The translations under genes and the position numbers were made by a program. Shown piece by piece: positions 41,708 to 54,774 of a stretch of 64,000 nt of DNA. Position 1 is the first letter of the stretch. Every line of letters begins with the position of its first letter. A model generated the notes under the pieces. The model saw only the letters and a list, made by a program, of their open reading frames with translations. It had not been told where the DNA came from and did no database searches. The DNA comes from Paraburkholderia aspalathi (lineage in GTDB: Bacteria > Pseudomonadota > Gammaproteobacteria > Burkholderiales > Burkholderiaceae): NCBI RefSeq assembly GCF_900116445.1, contig NZ_FPBH01000006.1, forward strand, positions 1-64,000, in the 5' to 3' direction.

Positions 41708-43438
41708 TCAGGCTGTCTTGTCTGCCTGAATCTTCAATTCGCTGATCATCCGTTCGCGCATGACGAATTTCTGCACCTTGCCGGTCACCGTCATTGGCAA
41801 TTCGTCGACGAAGCGGATGTACTTCGGCACCTTGTAGTGTGCGATCTGGCCCTGGCAGAACTGCTGGATTTCCTCAGCTGTGGCCTGCTCCCCTGAGCGC
41901 AATACGATCCACGCACACACTTCCTCGCCGTACTTTGCGTCCGGCACGCCGAAGACCTGCACGCTCTGGATTTTCGGGTGGCGGAACAAAAACTCTTCGA
42001 TCTCGCGCGGGTAGATGTTTTCACCGCCGCGAATCAGCATGTCCTTCAGGCGGCCGACGATGTTGCAATAGCCTTCGGCATCGAGCGTCGCCAGATCGCC
42101 GGTATGCATCCAGCCGTCGACGATGCTTTCCCGCGTCTTCGCTTCGTCCCCCCAATAGCCCTGCATCACCGAATAGCCCTTGGTGCACAGTTCGCCCGTC
42201 TCACCGACCGGCACGATCGCGCCGAGCGGGTCGACGATCTTCACCTCCAGATGCGGCTGGATACGGCCGACCGTCGTGGTGCGTTTGTCGAGCGGATCGG
42301 TGGTCGAACTCTGGAAGGACACCGGGCTGGTCTCCGTCATGCCGTATGCGATCGTGATCTCGTTCAGATGCATCTTCGAGACGACCTTCTTCATCGTCTC
42401 GATCGGGCACGGCGAACCAGCCATGATTCCGGTCCGCAGGCGCGAGAAGTCATAAGTGGCGAAGCTCGGATGATCGAGTTCGGCGATGAACATGGTCGGC
42501 ACCCCGTGCAGTGCGGTGCACTGCTCTTCGGCGACTGCCGCCAGCGTGGCGGCTGGATCGAAGCCCTCACCCGGGAACACCATATTCGCGCCGACCGATA
42601 CGCAGGCCAGCACCGCCAGCACCATGCCGAAGCAGTGATAGAGCGGGACGGGAATGCACAGGCCGTCCTGCTCCGATAAACGCATTGCCATCGCGATATA
42701 GCGCGCGTTGTTGACGACGTTCCTATGGGTCAGCGTCGCGCCCTTCGGATTGCCTGTCGTGCCGCTGGTGAACTGAATGTTGATCGGGTCGTGCGAGGAT
42801 AGTGTCGCACCGATGGCGTCGAGCCTGGCGACGTCAAGTGTTGCGCGGCCCTGCTCGATCACGTCCGAGAAGCTCAGCATGCCGGGCGTTTCCGTGTCGC
42901 ACATGCGGATCACGTAGCGCAGATCGGGCAAGCGCGCGGCGCGCAGTTCGCCCGGCGCCTGGGTCGCCAGTTCCGGCGCGAGCTCCTGCAGCATCTCGAG
43001 GTACATCGACGTCTTGAAACGCTCTGCGGCGATGATCGCCTTGCAGCCCACCTTGTTCAAGGCGTACTCGAGTTCCGCGAGCCGGTAAGCCGGGTTGATA
43101 TTGACGAGCACGGCGCCGATGCGTGCCGTAGCGAACTGGGTAAGCAGCCATTCCACCCGGTTCGGCGACCAGATGCCGACGCGGTCGCCCTTCTCGATAC
43201 CGAGTGCGAGAAGACCGGCCGCCAGCACGTCGATTTCCTCGGCGAACTCCTTCCATGTCCAGCTGATTCCCTGCTCACGAAACACCACGGCTGGGCGCTC
43301 AGGGAAACGCGCCGCAGTGTCGCGCAGAAACTGGCCTACCGGGGCTTCGCTCAACGGAATCTCGGTCGACCCGCGAGCATACGACAGATTGTCTTTGGGT
43401 TCGATGAGTGCGCCTTCGCCTGACATGTGAGTTGCCAT
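41708..43438 (-). CDS. AMP-forming acyl-CoA synthetase
   Basis: A 576-aa ANL-superfamily enzyme. The phosphate loop is [16 protein letters not shown], followed by [13 protein letters not shown] and the C-terminal hinge [22 protein letters not shown]; the adenylating lysine lies in TVTGKVQKF. The N-terminal part and length match the medium/long-chain fatty-acyl-CoA synthetases often called FadD in Burkholderia. It activates a carboxylic acid, probably a fatty acid, for beta-oxidation. GGAGACAACACC precedes the ATG. It lies beyond the atp operon terminator and is its own unit. Confidence 0.9.
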   Translation of the reverse strand: MATHMSGEGALIEPKDNLSYARGSTEIPLSEAPVGQFLRDTAARFPERPAVVFREQGISWTWKEFAEEIDVLAAGLLALGIEKGDRVGIWSPNRVEWLLTQFATARIGAVLVNINPAYRLAELEYALNKVGCKAIIAAERFKTSMYLEMLQELAPELATQAPGELRAARLPDLRYVIRMCDTETPGMLSFSDVIEQGRATLDVARLDAIGATLSSHDPINIQFTSGTTGNPKGATLTHRNVVNNARYIAMAMRLSEQDGLCIPVPLYHCFGMVLAVLACVSVGANMVFPGEGFDPAATLAAVAEEQCTALHGVPTMFIAELDHPSFATYDFSRLRTGIMAGSPCPIETMKKVVSKMHLNEITIAYGMTETSPVSFQSSTTDPLDKRTTTVGRIQPHLEVKIVDPLGAIVPVGETGELCTKGYSVMQGYWGDEAKTRESIVDGWMHTGDLATLDAEGYCNIVGRLKDMLIRGGENIYPREIEEFLFRHPKIQSVQVFGVPDAKYGEEVCAWIVLRSGEQATAEEIQQFCQGQIAHYKVPKYIRFVDELPMTVTGKVQKFVMRERMISELKIQADKTA

Positions 43439-43633
43439 GGTGTTGTCTCCGTGAGCAGAAGCTCGCCCAGTCTATTGAAATGAAATTGAAATCGATTGTG
43501 CCACCGGCGTGTGTCCGTACGGCATCAAGTCTTACCCGCAGCGCATTGGCGGCTGCAGGACTCGCTCCGACTGCTGATCGCTCGATCCGAATGCATGATT
43601 TTGCTGACCTTTCCGTAAACGTCAAGTTAAGGT

Positions 43634-43660
43634 CAAAAAAAAGCAGCCGCAAGGGCTGCT
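43634..43660 (-). terminator. terminator of the atp operon
   Basis: AGCAGCC pairs with GGCTGCT and on the minus strand runs into eight Ts, 20 bp after atpC. Confidence 0.92.
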
Positions 43661-43680
43661 TTCTCTCTGATACGTGATAC

Positions 43681-44106
43681 TTAATTCTGACCGCGCAGCT
43701 TGCGCAGACGCTGGATCGCAGCGAGCTGAGCCGTCGCGTACGCCAGTTCCGCTTGCGCGGTGGCGTATTCGAGGTTCGAGCCCGTGTTCTGCAGCGCTTC
43801 TTCTGCGCGCTTGCGTGCATCTTCGGCCTTGGCTTCGTCGAGATCCTTACCGCGGATCGCCGTGTCGGCGAGAACCGTCACAGCGCCAGGCTGGATTTCG
43901 AGGATACCGCCGGCGACGAACACAAACTCTTCTTCGCCGTTTTCAGCTTCGATGCGCACTGCACCCGGACGAATCCGCGTGATGAGCGGCGTGTGGCCCG
44001 GCAGAATGCCGAGCTCACCTGCTTCGCCCGGCAGCGCGACGAACTTCGCCTGGCCCGAGAAGATCTGCTCTTCCGCGCTGACGACGTCTACTTTAATGGT
44101 TGCCAT
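43681..44106 (-). CDS. atpC: ATP synthase epsilon subunit
   Basis: A 141-aa F1 subunit: N-terminal beta barrel ([37 protein letters not shown]) and a C-terminal two-helix part ([16 protein letters not shown]). It couples rotation and can inhibit ATP hydrolysis. Start 44106 has AGGAG upstream; the frame stays open to 44163 without need. Last gene of atpIBEFHAGDC. Confidence 0.96.
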   Translation of the reverse strand: MATIKVDVVSAEEQIFSGQAKFVALPGEAGELGILPGHTPLITRIRPGAVRIEAENGEEEFVFVAGGILEIQPGAVTVLADTAIRGKDLDEAKAEDARKRAEEALQNTGSNLEYATAQAELAYATAQLAAIQRLRKLRGQN

Positions 44107-44261
44107 ATCGACTCCTGTGGCGACCCAAATTAGCGCTTTGGCGCTTACTCGGGTCCCATGCAAGGCTGGATTGAGTGTAGTAAGAGGCGCCGTTTTCGCG
44201 AAATACTACCCCGCAGGTAGTATTTCAGCGCGAGCGGCGCCCGCTTCGTTACACCCGACCT

Positions 44262-45674
<1,413 letters not shown>

Positions 45675-45758
45675 TCAATTCTTCACTCGCGCAAAGGCGC
45701 AGTTTCGGTGGGTGCGCCGCGAAGGGCGCACACGAAGCGGCGTACCTGACCTTTATGG

Positions 45759-46643
45759 TCAGACTGCCGCCGCGCCACCGACGATTTCCGACAGTTCTTT
45801 CGTGATCGCGGCCTGACGGCTCTTGTTGTACACGAGCTGCAGTTCGTTGATGACCGTCTTCGCATTGTCCGAAGCGGCCTTCATTGCGACCATCCGTGCC
45901 GACTGCTCCGATGCCATGTTTTCCGCGACGGCCTGATAGACCAGCGCTTCGACATAACGCACCAGCAGTTCGTCCACTACTGCCTGTGCATCCGGCTCGT
46001 AGATGTAGTCCCACTGCGTGCTCGGCGTCGTGCCGTCTTCGTCCTTGCGCTCGAACTGGTCTGCCGACAGCGGCAGCAGTTGCTCGATCACCGGCTCCTG
46101 CTTCATCGTATTGACGAAGCGCGTGTACGCGAGGTACACCGCCGAAACCTTGCCTTCCGAGTACAGGTCGAGCTGCACCTTCACCGCGCCGATCAGCTTT
46201 TCCAGATGCGGCGTGTCGCCCAGATGCACGACATTCGACACCACCTTGGCGCGCAGACGATTCAGGAAACCCAGACCCTTGGTACCGATCGCAGTTGCTT
46301 CGATCGTCTTGCCCTGGCCTTCCAGTTCCTTGAACTTCTGCAGCGACGCACGCAGCACGTTGGTGTTCATCCCGCCGCACAGACCTTTATCGGTCGTGAC
46401 GAGGATGATGCCGGCCGCTTTCGCGCCTTCGTTCGACACCATGAACGGGTGACGATACTCCGGGTTCGCACGGCTCATGTGCGCAGCGATATCGCGGACC
46501 TTATCGGCATACGGGCGAGCAGCGCGCATGCGCTCCTGAGCGCGGCGCATCTTCGATGCGGCCACCATCTCCATCGCTTTCGTGATCTTGCGCGTGTTTT
46601 GCACGCTCTTGATCTTGCCGCGAATTTCCTTCATTCCAGCCAT
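45759..46643 (-). CDS. atpG: ATP synthase gamma subunit
   Basis: A 294-aa central stalk protein. The coiled-coil termini are [20 protein letters not shown] and the end block [24 protein letters not shown] helix with [19 protein letters not shown]. It turns inside the alpha-beta ring. It lies between atpA and atpD in the usual order. Confidence 0.97.
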   Translation of the reverse strand: MAGMKEIRGKIKSVQNTRKITKAMEMVAASKMRRAQERMRAARPYADKVRDIAAHMSRANPEYRHPFMVSNEGAKAAGIILVTTDKGLCGGMNTNVLRASLQKFKELEGQGKTIEATAIGTKGLGFLNRLRAKVVSNVVHLGDTPHLEKLIGAVKVQLDLYSEGKVSAVYLAYTRFVNTMKQEPVIEQLLPLSADQFERKDEDGTTPSTQWDYIYEPDAQAVVDELLVRYVEALVYQAVAENMASEQSARMVAMKAASDNAKTVINELQLVYNKSRQAAITKELSEIVGGAAAV

Positions 46644-46734
46644 TGCTTGCTCCTTGATCGAAGCAGCGCGGGTTCAGTTGCCTGTGGCCCGCGCCGCTTC
46701 AAGGTCCGTTTATGCCTTGCGGATCATTCGCGGA

Positions 46735-48276
46735 TCAATAAGCGCCGGACTTCTTGAAGTCTTTGAGAGCCGTATGCAGCAGGGCTTCGTCGTCCTTCGA
46801 GAGTTCCTTGGTATCTTCGATGCGCTTGATCAGGTCAGCGTGCTTCGACTTCAGGTAATCGCGCAGGCCCTTTTCGAACGGCAGCACTTGCGCGACTTCG
46901 AGGTCGTCGAGGTAACCGTTGTTCGCAGCGAACAGCGCGACAGCCAGTTCCCACACTTGCAGCGGCTGATACTGCGGCTGCTTCAGCAGTTCCGTCACGC
47001 GGCGGCCGCGCTCCAGCTGCTTGCGGGTTGCTTCGTCGAGGTCAGATGCGAACTGCGCAAACGCTGCGAGTTCACGGTACTGCGCCAGGTCGGTACGGAT
47101 ACCGCCCGACAGCTTCTTCACGACCTTGGTTTGAGCCGCACCACCCACGCGCGAGACCGACACACCGGCGTTAATTGCCGGGCGGATACCTGCGTTGAAG
47201 AGGTCGGTTTCCAGGAAGATCTGGCCGTCGGTAATCGAGATCACGTTCGTCGGAACGAATGCGGTCACGTCGCCTGCTTGCGTTTCAATGACCGGCAGCG
47301 CCGTCAGCGAACCGCTCTTGCCCTTCACTTCGCCGTTCGTGAACTTCTCGACGTACTCTTCCGAGACGCGAGCAGCACGCTCCAGCAGACGCGAGTGCAG
47401 ATAGAACACGTCACCCGGGTAAGCTTCACGGCCCGGCGGGCGGCGCAGCAGCAGCGAGATCTGGCGGTATGCCCAAGCTTGCTTGGTCAAATCGTCATAA
47501 ACGATCAGGGCGTCTTGACCGCGGTCGCGGAAGTATTCGCCCATCGTGCAGCCGGCGTACGGTGCGAGGTACTGCATCGCAGCCGATTCCGAAGCCGAAG
47601 CGGCCACGACGATCGTGTATTCCAGCGCGCCGGTTTCTTCCAGCTTGCGCACCACGTTCATGATCGACGAAGCTTTCTGGCCGATCGCGACGTAGATACA
47701 GAAGAGGTTCTTGCCCTTCTGGTTGATGATCGCGTCGACTGCGACTGCGGTCTTGCCGCACTGGCGGTCGCCGATGATCAGCTCACGCTGGCCACGGCCA
47801 ACCGGCACCATCGCGTCGATCGACTTCAGACCGGTTTGAACCGGTTCCGAAACCGACTTACGCCAGATCACGCCCGGAGCGATCTTTTCGATTGCGTCGG
47901 TTTTCTTCGCGTTGATCGGGCCCTTGCCGTCGATCGGGTTGCCGAGTGCATCGACCACGCGGCCGAGCAGCTCCGGACCCACCGGCACTTCGAGAATGCG
48001 GCCCGTCGTCTTGACGACGTCGCCTTCCGAAATGTGTTCGTACTCACCCAGAATCACGGCGCCGACCGAGTCGCGCTCGAGGTTCAGTGCGAGACCGAAG
48101 GTGTTGCCCGGGAATTCGAGCATTTCGCCCTGCATCACTTCCGACAGGCCGTGGATACGCACGATACCGTCGGTCACGGAGATCACGGTGCCCTGGTTGC
48201 GAACGTCTGCGCTCGCTTCAAGGCCCTGGATCCTGCTCTTGATCAGCTCGCTGATCTCAGAGGGATTGAGTTGCAT
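46735..48276 (-). CDS. atpA: ATP synthase alpha subunit
   Basis: A 513-aa F1 subunit with the P-loop GDRQCGKT and downstream [11 protein letters not shown] and a clear [15 protein letters not shown] segment. The N-terminal barrel begins [16 protein letters not shown]. It binds nucleotide without turnover and forms the ring with beta. In order after atpH with a gap of 58 bp. Confidence 0.98.
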   Translation of the reverse strand: MQLNPSEISELIKSRIQGLEASADVRNQGTVISVTDGIVRIHGLSEVMQGEMLEFPGNTFGLALNLERDSVGAVILGEYEHISEGDVVKTTGRILEVPVGPELLGRVVDALGNPIDGKGPINAKKTDAIEKIAPGVIWRKSVSEPVQTGLKSIDAMVPVGRGQRELIIGDRQCGKTAVAVDAIINQKGKNLFCIYVAIGQKASSIMNVVRKLEETGALEYTIVVAASASESAAMQYLAPYAGCTMGEYFRDRGQDALIVYDDLTKQAWAYRQISLLLRRPPGREAYPGDVFYLHSRLLERAARVSEEYVEKFTNGEVKGKSGSLTALPVIETQAGDVTAFVPTNVISITDGQIFLETDLFNAGIRPAINAGVSVSRVGGAAQTKVVKKLSGGIRTDLAQYRELAAFAQFASDLDEATRKQLERGRRVTELLKQPQYQPLQVWELAVALFAANNGYLDDLEVAQVLPFEKGLRDYLKSKHADLIKRIEDTKELSKDDEALLHTALKDFKKSGAY

Positions 48277-48334
48277 TATTCGCTCCTGATAGTCAATTCT
48301 GTTGCGTGCCAGCCGCTTCAGCGCCTTAGGCGCT

Positions 48335-48874
48335 TCAGGCCGTCAGAGCCGTCTGCATGCTGGCAAGCCGCGCGCGGACCGAGGTATCGAGCACTTCGTC
48401 ACCGACCGTCACGCGCACGCCGCCGATGAGCGACGAGTCGACTTCGACCGTCGGCTTCAGCTTGCGCTTGAATTTGCGTTCGAGACCTGCGACGAGTTCG
48501 TTCAACTGCGCGCCTTCGAGCGGGAATGCGCTGACGATCAGCACATCTGCCGCCCCTTCGCGGGCGTTCTTCAACTCTTCGAACTGCGTGGCGATTTCCG
48601 GCAGCAATTGCAGGCGATGGTTATCGACCAGCATTTGCACCAGATTCTTCGCTTGCGCATTGTCCTTGAGCGGCGACTTGACCGCGGACAGCAGCAGATC
48701 GCTGACCTGTGCGCGGCTCACTTTCGGGCTCGAGGCGATCGACAGCACTTCGGGCAGACGCGCAACCTGTGCCAGCTCCTGCACGAGCGTGGACCAGGCG
48801 GCGATGTCACCAGCTTCGGCCACGCCAAACAGCGCTTCTGCGTACGGACGGGCGATGGTTGCAAGTTCGGCCAT
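48335..48874 (-). CDS. atpH: ATP synthase delta subunit
   Basis: A 179-aa peripheral-stalk protein: N-terminal helical bundle ([19 protein letters not shown]) and a C-terminal domain ending with [20 protein letters not shown], the family signature. It joins F1 to the b subunits. It starts 2 bp after atpF ends. Confidence 0.96.
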   Translation of the reverse strand: MAELATIARPYAEALFGVAEAGDIAAWSTLVQELAQVARLPEVLSIASSPKVSRAQVSDLLLSAVKSPLKDNAQAKNLVQMLVDNHRLQLLPEIATQFEELKNAREGAADVLIVSAFPLEGAQLNELVAGLERKFKRKLKPTVEVDSSLIGGVRVTVGDEVLDTSVRARLASMQTALTA

Positions 48875-48876
48875 GA

Positions 48877-49347
48877 TCAGAGCTCGGCTTTCAGTTGATT
48901 CAGCAGGTCAGCGTGAGCTGCCTGGTCGACTTCGCGCTTCAGGATCTGTTCAGCGCCCTTCACTGCCAGTGCAGCAACTTCGCCGCGCAGCGTTTCGCGG
49001 GCTTTCACGACTTGCTGTTCCGCGTCGGCCTTCGCTTGCGCGATGATGCGAGCGGCTTCAGCTTGTGCTTGAGCCTTGATTTCGTCGGCGACTGTCACTG
49101 CGCGCTTTTCTGCGTCAGCAATACGTTGCTGACCGTCGTTGCGGGCCTGAGCCAGTTCCTGGTCGACGCGCTTGTGGGCGGCTTCGAGTTCAGCCTTGCC
49201 CTTTTCAGCGGCAGACAAACCGTCAGCAATCTTCTTTGAGCGCTCGTCGAGGGCGTTGATCAACGGCGGCCACACGAACTTCATCGTGAACCACGCGAGG
49301 ATCAGGAACACGACCATTTGCGCAAACAGGGTTGCGTTGAGATTCAC
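48877..49347 (-). CDS. atpF: ATP synthase b subunit
   Basis: A 156-aa protein with one membrane helix at the start ([20 protein letters not shown]) and then a long, charged coiled coil. It is the peripheral stalk linking the a subunit to delta. It lies between atpE and atpH in usual order. Confidence 0.97.
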   Translation of the reverse strand: MNLNATLFAQMVVFLILAWFTMKFVWPPLINALDERSKKIADGLSAAEKGKAELEAAHKRVDQELAQARNDGQQRIADAEKRAVTVADEIKAQAQAEAARIIAQAKADAEQQVVKARETLRGEVAALAVKGAEQILKREVDQAAHADLLNQLKAEL

Positions 49348-49485
49348 GGTGTTTCCTTAAACGTTGCTAGTTCGGAAAGTGAAACGGCAAGGCGCTCATC
49401 GATTCTGTATTCGATCAGCGCCCAAGTGCCCGTTCCGCCCTGCGCCTTTACCAGTTATAGCTCAGGCGCAAACTTCCGAGGAACC

Positions 49486-49779
<294 letters not shown>

Positions 49780-49848
49780 TTAGAACTGGTTGGAACTGGG
49801 ATTTAATAAAAACAAAACTAAAACAATTCGTCGTTCGACACGCCGTGA

Positions 49849-50700
49849 TTAGTGGCTGTCGTGTGCCTGTCCGATGTACACCAGCGTCAGCATCATGAAA
49901 ATGAACGCTTGCAGCAGAACGATCAGGATGTGGAAGATCGCCCAGACCGTGCCTGCAATGACGTGGCCGATAAAGCCGAGCACTGACGCGTCCGCGCCGA
50001 AACCCCACATGCTGCCGAGGAGAGCAATCAGCAGGAACAACAGCTCGCCCGCGTACATGTTGCCGAACAGCCGCATGCCGAGCGAAACCGTCTTTGCGAC
50101 GAACTCGATGATGTTCAATGCAAGGTTCGGGATCCACAGCAGCGGATGCGCGCCGAACGGAGCCGACAGCAGTTCATGCACGAAGCCGCCTGCGCCCTTG
50201 ATCTTGAAGTTGTAGTAAATCATCAGCGCGAACACGCCGAGTGCGATACCGAGCGTACCGTTCAGGTCGGCCGTCGGCACGATGCGATGGTGGGGGATGG
50301 CTTCCGACAAACCCAGCCAGCCGATTACGCGGCCCGGCAGGTCGACGGGGATGAAGTCGAGCGAGTTCATCAGCGCGACCCAGACGAACACTGTCAGGGC
50401 CAGCGGTGCGATGAAGGTGCGCGTGCCGTGGATCATCGACTTCGATTGATCTTCGACCATCTCGACCAGCATTTCGATCGCGCACTGGAAACGACCCGGC
50501 ACGCCGGACGTCGCCTTGCGAGCCGCCAGATGCAGGATGGCGATCGTGGCCAGACCGCAAACGATCGACCAGAAAAGGGTGTCCAGATTCCACACGTGAA
50601 TGTCGAAAATCGACGTCTGGTGCGCGGTGGAAAAGTTCTGCAAGTGGTGCGCGATGTACTCGGACGGATCCAGAGCGCGCGTGCCTTCGCTAGCTGCCAT
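49849..50700 (-). CDS. atpB: ATP synthase a subunit
   Basis: A 283-aa membrane protein. The essential arginine is in [14 protein letters not shown], and [18 protein letters not shown] precedes it. It forms the two proton half-channels against the c ring. Start 50700 ([16 protein letters not shown]) has GGTGG upstream; the frame is open to 50754. Confidence 0.96.
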   Translation of the reverse strand: MAASEGTRALDPSEYIAHHLQNFSTAHQTSIFDIHVWNLDTLFWSIVCGLATIAILHLAARKATSGVPGRFQCAIEMLVEMVEDQSKSMIHGTRTFIAPLALTVFVWVALMNSLDFIPVDLPGRVIGWLGLSEAIPHHRIVPTADLNGTLGIALGVFALMIYYNFKIKGAGGFVHELLSAPFGAHPLLWIPNLALNIIEFVAKTVSLGMRLFGNMYAGELLFLLIALLGSMWGFGADASVLGFIGHVIAGTVWAIFHILIVLLQAFIFMMLTLVYIGQAHDSH

Positions 50701-50861
50701 ATCGTTAATGCCACCCAAATTGTCGAAAATCGTCTTAGGCCGTTCCCGCCGCAATTCTCTATTGCGGGAACACGCCGGGTGCGGATCGTGTCATATCCGC
50801 ACTCCTTACGCCAGCGCTGCGCGCCGGCCTGAATTTTGTGTTGCTACTCTCTGCTCCTACC

Positions 50862-51407
50862 TTAGCGCCACGCGAGGGCGATCCAGTATGTCTTGAGCGC
50901 GATGAGGTAAGTCACGAGCAGCGGCACCCAGCGTACGTCGTGATACCAGAAGGCGATGGCTACAAACATCGCGATCGTTGTCCCCATCTTGAGCGCTTCG
51001 CCGATCATCCAGCTCATCACTGTTTCGGCGCCGCTCAGCGTTCTAAGTCGTGCCGCGAACAACGCGCCCGGCACCCAGCAGATCGCTCCCCCCAGGAACG
51101 CGGACAGCGCAGCAGCGCCCGGCGGCTTGTAGAACAGCCACCACACCAGCGTAGCACCCAGGGACAAAACCATTTGCGCCACCACGACCTTGAAAGGCGT
51201 GACGCGCGATGGACGACTCACATTCGGACCAAACAGCTTTTCAGCCTCAGCCCGCGTGAGCGGAACGATATTGTTATCTTGTTGCTCGACATCCCACGCA
51301 TCGTCAGTTGTAACGTGCTGACCGGTGGACGCAACGGAAACGGTGCGTTCAGCGCGGTGGTCGTCACGCCCATTCTTCGGCGCTTGATTCGACGTTTTAA
51401 CCGCCAT
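50862..51407 (-). CDS. atpI: ATP synthase accessory protein I
   Basis: A 181-aa protein: about 65 soluble residues, then four membrane helices (VVVAQMVLSLGATLVWWLF, AFLGGAICWVPGALFAARL and two more). AtpI helps assemble the c ring. It is the first gene of the operon, as usual; the promoter is 80 bp upstream. Confidence 0.85.
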   Translation of the reverse strand: MAVKTSNQAPKNGRDDHRAERTVSVASTGQHVTTDDAWDVEQQDNNIVPLTRAEAEKLFGPNVSRPSRVTPFKVVVAQMVLSLGATLVWWLFYKPPGAAALSAFLGGAICWVPGALFAARLRTLSGAETVMSWMIGEALKMGTTIAMFVAIAFWYHDVRWVPLLVTYLIALKTYWIALAWR

Positions 51408-51486
51408 CGCAGTGTTCCGAAAGTCTTGTTCCAGCCCGCGAGCTTACGCTGCGCTTACGGGGTTGCCGTGCAATTAAATCCGGGCG

Positions 51487-51515
51487 ATTGTAAGCGATAG
51501 TTGCAGGCAATTCAA
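51487..51515 (-). promoter_or_regulatory. sigma-70 promoter of the atp operon
   Basis: On the minus strand TTGAAT, 17 bases, then TACAAT. The start of transcription would be near 51480, about 70 bp ahead of atpI. Confidence 0.65.
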
Positions 51516-52307
51516 GACTTTAGGCCTTTCAATAACCAGTGTGAAAACGGCCGCCACGATGCGGGAACGCGAACTCGGGCGGTGTGTACACGGCAAATGT
51601 AAGGCGGCCGGGGGATGGCAAAACATGCGCGCTGAGTCAGGCCGCTTGAAGCGCTCGGGTGCATCGTTTCGACGCTGCTACGGACGTCTCAAAAATGCAA
51701 CAGACGATGTTTTTTGCCACGTTTGGTAGACATGGAGGACTGCGCCGGGTAGAAGCGCGATGGTGATTGCAGGGCCCACCCCCATGGCGACCAAACATCA
51801 CCGGAGCCCGCCCTCTGCCCTGACGGTCGACGCAGCATGTAGCCAGGCGCCTGCCACTTCATGCCGGTCCCGCCCTGCCCTCGCATCCCGCCAATCCCGG
51901 CGTTGGCACCTAGCGCCCGCTGACAGATCCCAGCAAGTGAAAGGACGGAGTACGCGAAACCCGTGGCGCCGCCGCGGCCAAGCCTGCGCGGCCAATCCAG
52001 CTCACCGCACAACCCGGCCACGTCCGCGTCACCACGGAAATATCCGCTCAAACTGATACATCGCAATCCTTATTATTAAACGCGACACATAGTTAGGTAT
52101 CCAACCGATATCCACATAGGTTATCAATTGAGCAGGGGAACCATCAAACAAGCCATGCTTGCGGCGGATACGACCGGCGCCCCGCCGCTACCGCCGAACA
52201 GCACACCAGGCGCGCCAAACAGCTTGCGAGCGTGAGCTGAGAATCAGAAACCAGCCCCAGCCAGCCCACAAACATGCCCAACATCCTTCTCATTCAACCC
52301 GCCACGC
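51516..52307. other. 790-bp gap between parB and the atp promoter
   Basis: No gene is convincing; the short frames lack ribosome sites. The stretch 52080-52140 is AT-rich and has a near-DnaA box (ATATCCACA at 52108 region). It contains no exact parS. Confidence 0.45.
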
Positions 52308-53195
52308 TCAAGCCGTTGCGTTACCGCGCAACCGGACAAGAATCCCTTCCAACGCGTCCAGATCGCCAAAATCCACCAACACTTGGCCACGGCCGCGTCG
52401 GCCGAGCTTGATCTTTACCGTTGCGGCGAGCAGATCCGACAATTCCTCCTCAAGCCGTCGCGTATCGCGGCCGCCGTCCTGATTCGCTCGCGCCTTGACC
52501 GCAGGCGCAACTTTAGTCGTCGTCGTCACCAGCTTTTCGGTTTCGCGTACCGACATGCGCTTGTTGACGACCTGGTTGGCCAACGTGATCTGCGTCGCGG
52601 CGTCGACGGCCAGAAGCGCGCGTGCATGCCCCATGTCGAGATCGCCGGCCAGCAGCATCGTCTGCACCGGCGACGCCAGGTTCAGCAAACGCAGCAAGTT
52701 CGACACAGCACTGCGCGAACGGCCAACCGATTCGGCCGCCTGTTCGTGCGTGAAATTGAACTCGTCGAGCAAGCGTTGAATACCCTGCGCTTCTTCCAGC
52801 GGATTCAGATCTTCGCGCTGAATATTCTCAATCAGCGCCATCGCAGCGGCAGCCTGGTCCGGCACGTCCCTCACCAGCACCGGCACCTCATTGAGACCGG
52901 CGATACGTGCCGCACGGAAGCGCCGCTCGCCGGCGATGATCTCGTACTTATCCGCCGATACCGGCCGCACCAGGATAGGCTGCATGAGCCCCTGAGCGCG
53001 GATGCTGGCGGCCAATTCCTGCAACGCGCCCTCGTCCATGCGCGTACGCGGCTGGTACTTGCCGGCCTGCAGCTTACTGAGCGGCAGCACGTTCGGTGCG
53101 CCCTCGATCACGACGGCCTCGGTAATATCCGCACTGCCACCCAGCAATGCTTCCAAACCGCGACCCAACCCTTTCTTTCTTGCTACTGCGTTCAT
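52308..53195 (-). CDS. parB: chromosome partitioning protein ParB
   Basis: A 295-aa protein. The N-terminal CTPase/ParA-stimulating part has GLGRGLEALLGG and LQAGKYQPRTRMDE, with GERRFRAARIAGL. The helix-turn-helix that reads parS is FTHEQAAESVGRSRSAVSNL. It loads on parS and spreads as a sliding clamp to organise the origin region. Two perfect parS sites are nearby (55296, 56849). It follows parA by 18 bp. Confidence 0.97.
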   Translation of the reverse strand: MNAVARKKGLGRGLEALLGGSADITEAVVIEGAPNVLPLSKLQAGKYQPRTRMDEGALQELAASIRAQGLMQPILVRPVSADKYEIIAGERRFRAARIAGLNEVPVLVRDVPDQAAAAMALIENIQREDLNPLEEAQGIQRLLDEFNFTHEQAAESVGRSRSAVSNLLRLLNLASPVQTMLLAGDLDMGHARALLAVDAATQITLANQVVNKRMSVRETEKLVTTTTKVAPAVKARANQDGGRDTRRLEEELSDLLAATVKIKLGRRGRGQVLVDFGDLDALEGILVRLRGNATA

Positions 53196-53213
53196 CGTGC
53201 TTCCTCGATCCGC

Positions 53214-54005
<792 letters not shown>

Positions 54006-54090
54006 CGTTGGTGTGTCCCTTTTGCTGCTTGAATAAAGTAGAAAGCGCTCGTGGTATGCGGTGCGTGCCTGTCACCTACTGGTGGCGGCC

Positions 54091-54774
54091 TCAGCTACGC
54101 TCGTCCACCCGCACCTTGATCAGATGCCGCTCAGCGTCGAGCGACGGCACATTCAGCCGGATGATCTGCTCCACATGGGCACCCGCCGGCAGGCGCTCGA
54201 TCTCACCATCCGGACGCACCCCCTTCATCGCCCAGATCGCACCCTGCTCTGCAACGAGATGACGGGCCAGTGTAACGAAATCCGCGAGCTCTGCGAATGC
54301 ACGCGACACGATTACGTCGAACTTTGCCGGTACTTCGGCGCCCGACCGCAAAGTCTCGACCCGGCCCGTGACAACCGACAGATTCGCAAGGCCGAGCTCG
54401 GCTTTGGCCTGGGCCTGAAAAGCCGTCTTCTTGTGCACGATGTCGTTCACGGTGACGGTCCACTCAGGCAGGACGATGGCCAGCACGATACCAGGCAAGC
54501 CGCCACCGGAGCCCACGTCCAGCACCGAAGACGCGCCGCGCGTAGCGAGATGCGGCACGATCGAAAGCGAATCCAGGATGTGCTGGATCAACATCTGCCG
54601 CGGATCGCGAATCGCCGTCAGGTTGTAGACGGCATTCCATTTGGACAGCAGCGCAACGTAGTCGAGCAGTTTGCCGAGTTGCGCGTCGCTGAGATCGAGG
54701 CCGAGCTCGCGGACGCCGTCCGCTAGCAGCGGCGCCAATGCCTCGTTACCGCCTCCCTTCTGACTCACCGTCAT
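54091..54774 (-). CDS. rsmG: 16S rRNA (guanine-527-N7) methyltransferase
   Basis: A 227-aa SAM-dependent enzyme. The SAM loop is [17 protein letters not shown], preceded by [16 protein letters not shown], the family mark. It methylates G527 of 16S rRNA, and loss gives low-level streptomycin resistance. Its ATG overlaps the mnmG stop by 4 bp, the classic gidAB arrangement. Confidence 0.96.
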   Translation of the reverse strand: MTVSQKGGGNEALAPLLADGVRELGLDLSDAQLGKLLDYVALLSKWNAVYNLTAIRDPRQMLIQHILDSLSIVPHLATRGASSVLDVGSGGGLPGIVLAIVLPEWTVTVNDIVHKKTAFQAQAKAELGLANLSVVTGRVETLRSGAEVPAKFDVIVSRAFAELADFVTLARHLVAEQGAIWAMKGVRPDGEIERLPAGAHVEQIIRLNVPSLDAERHLIKVRVDERS

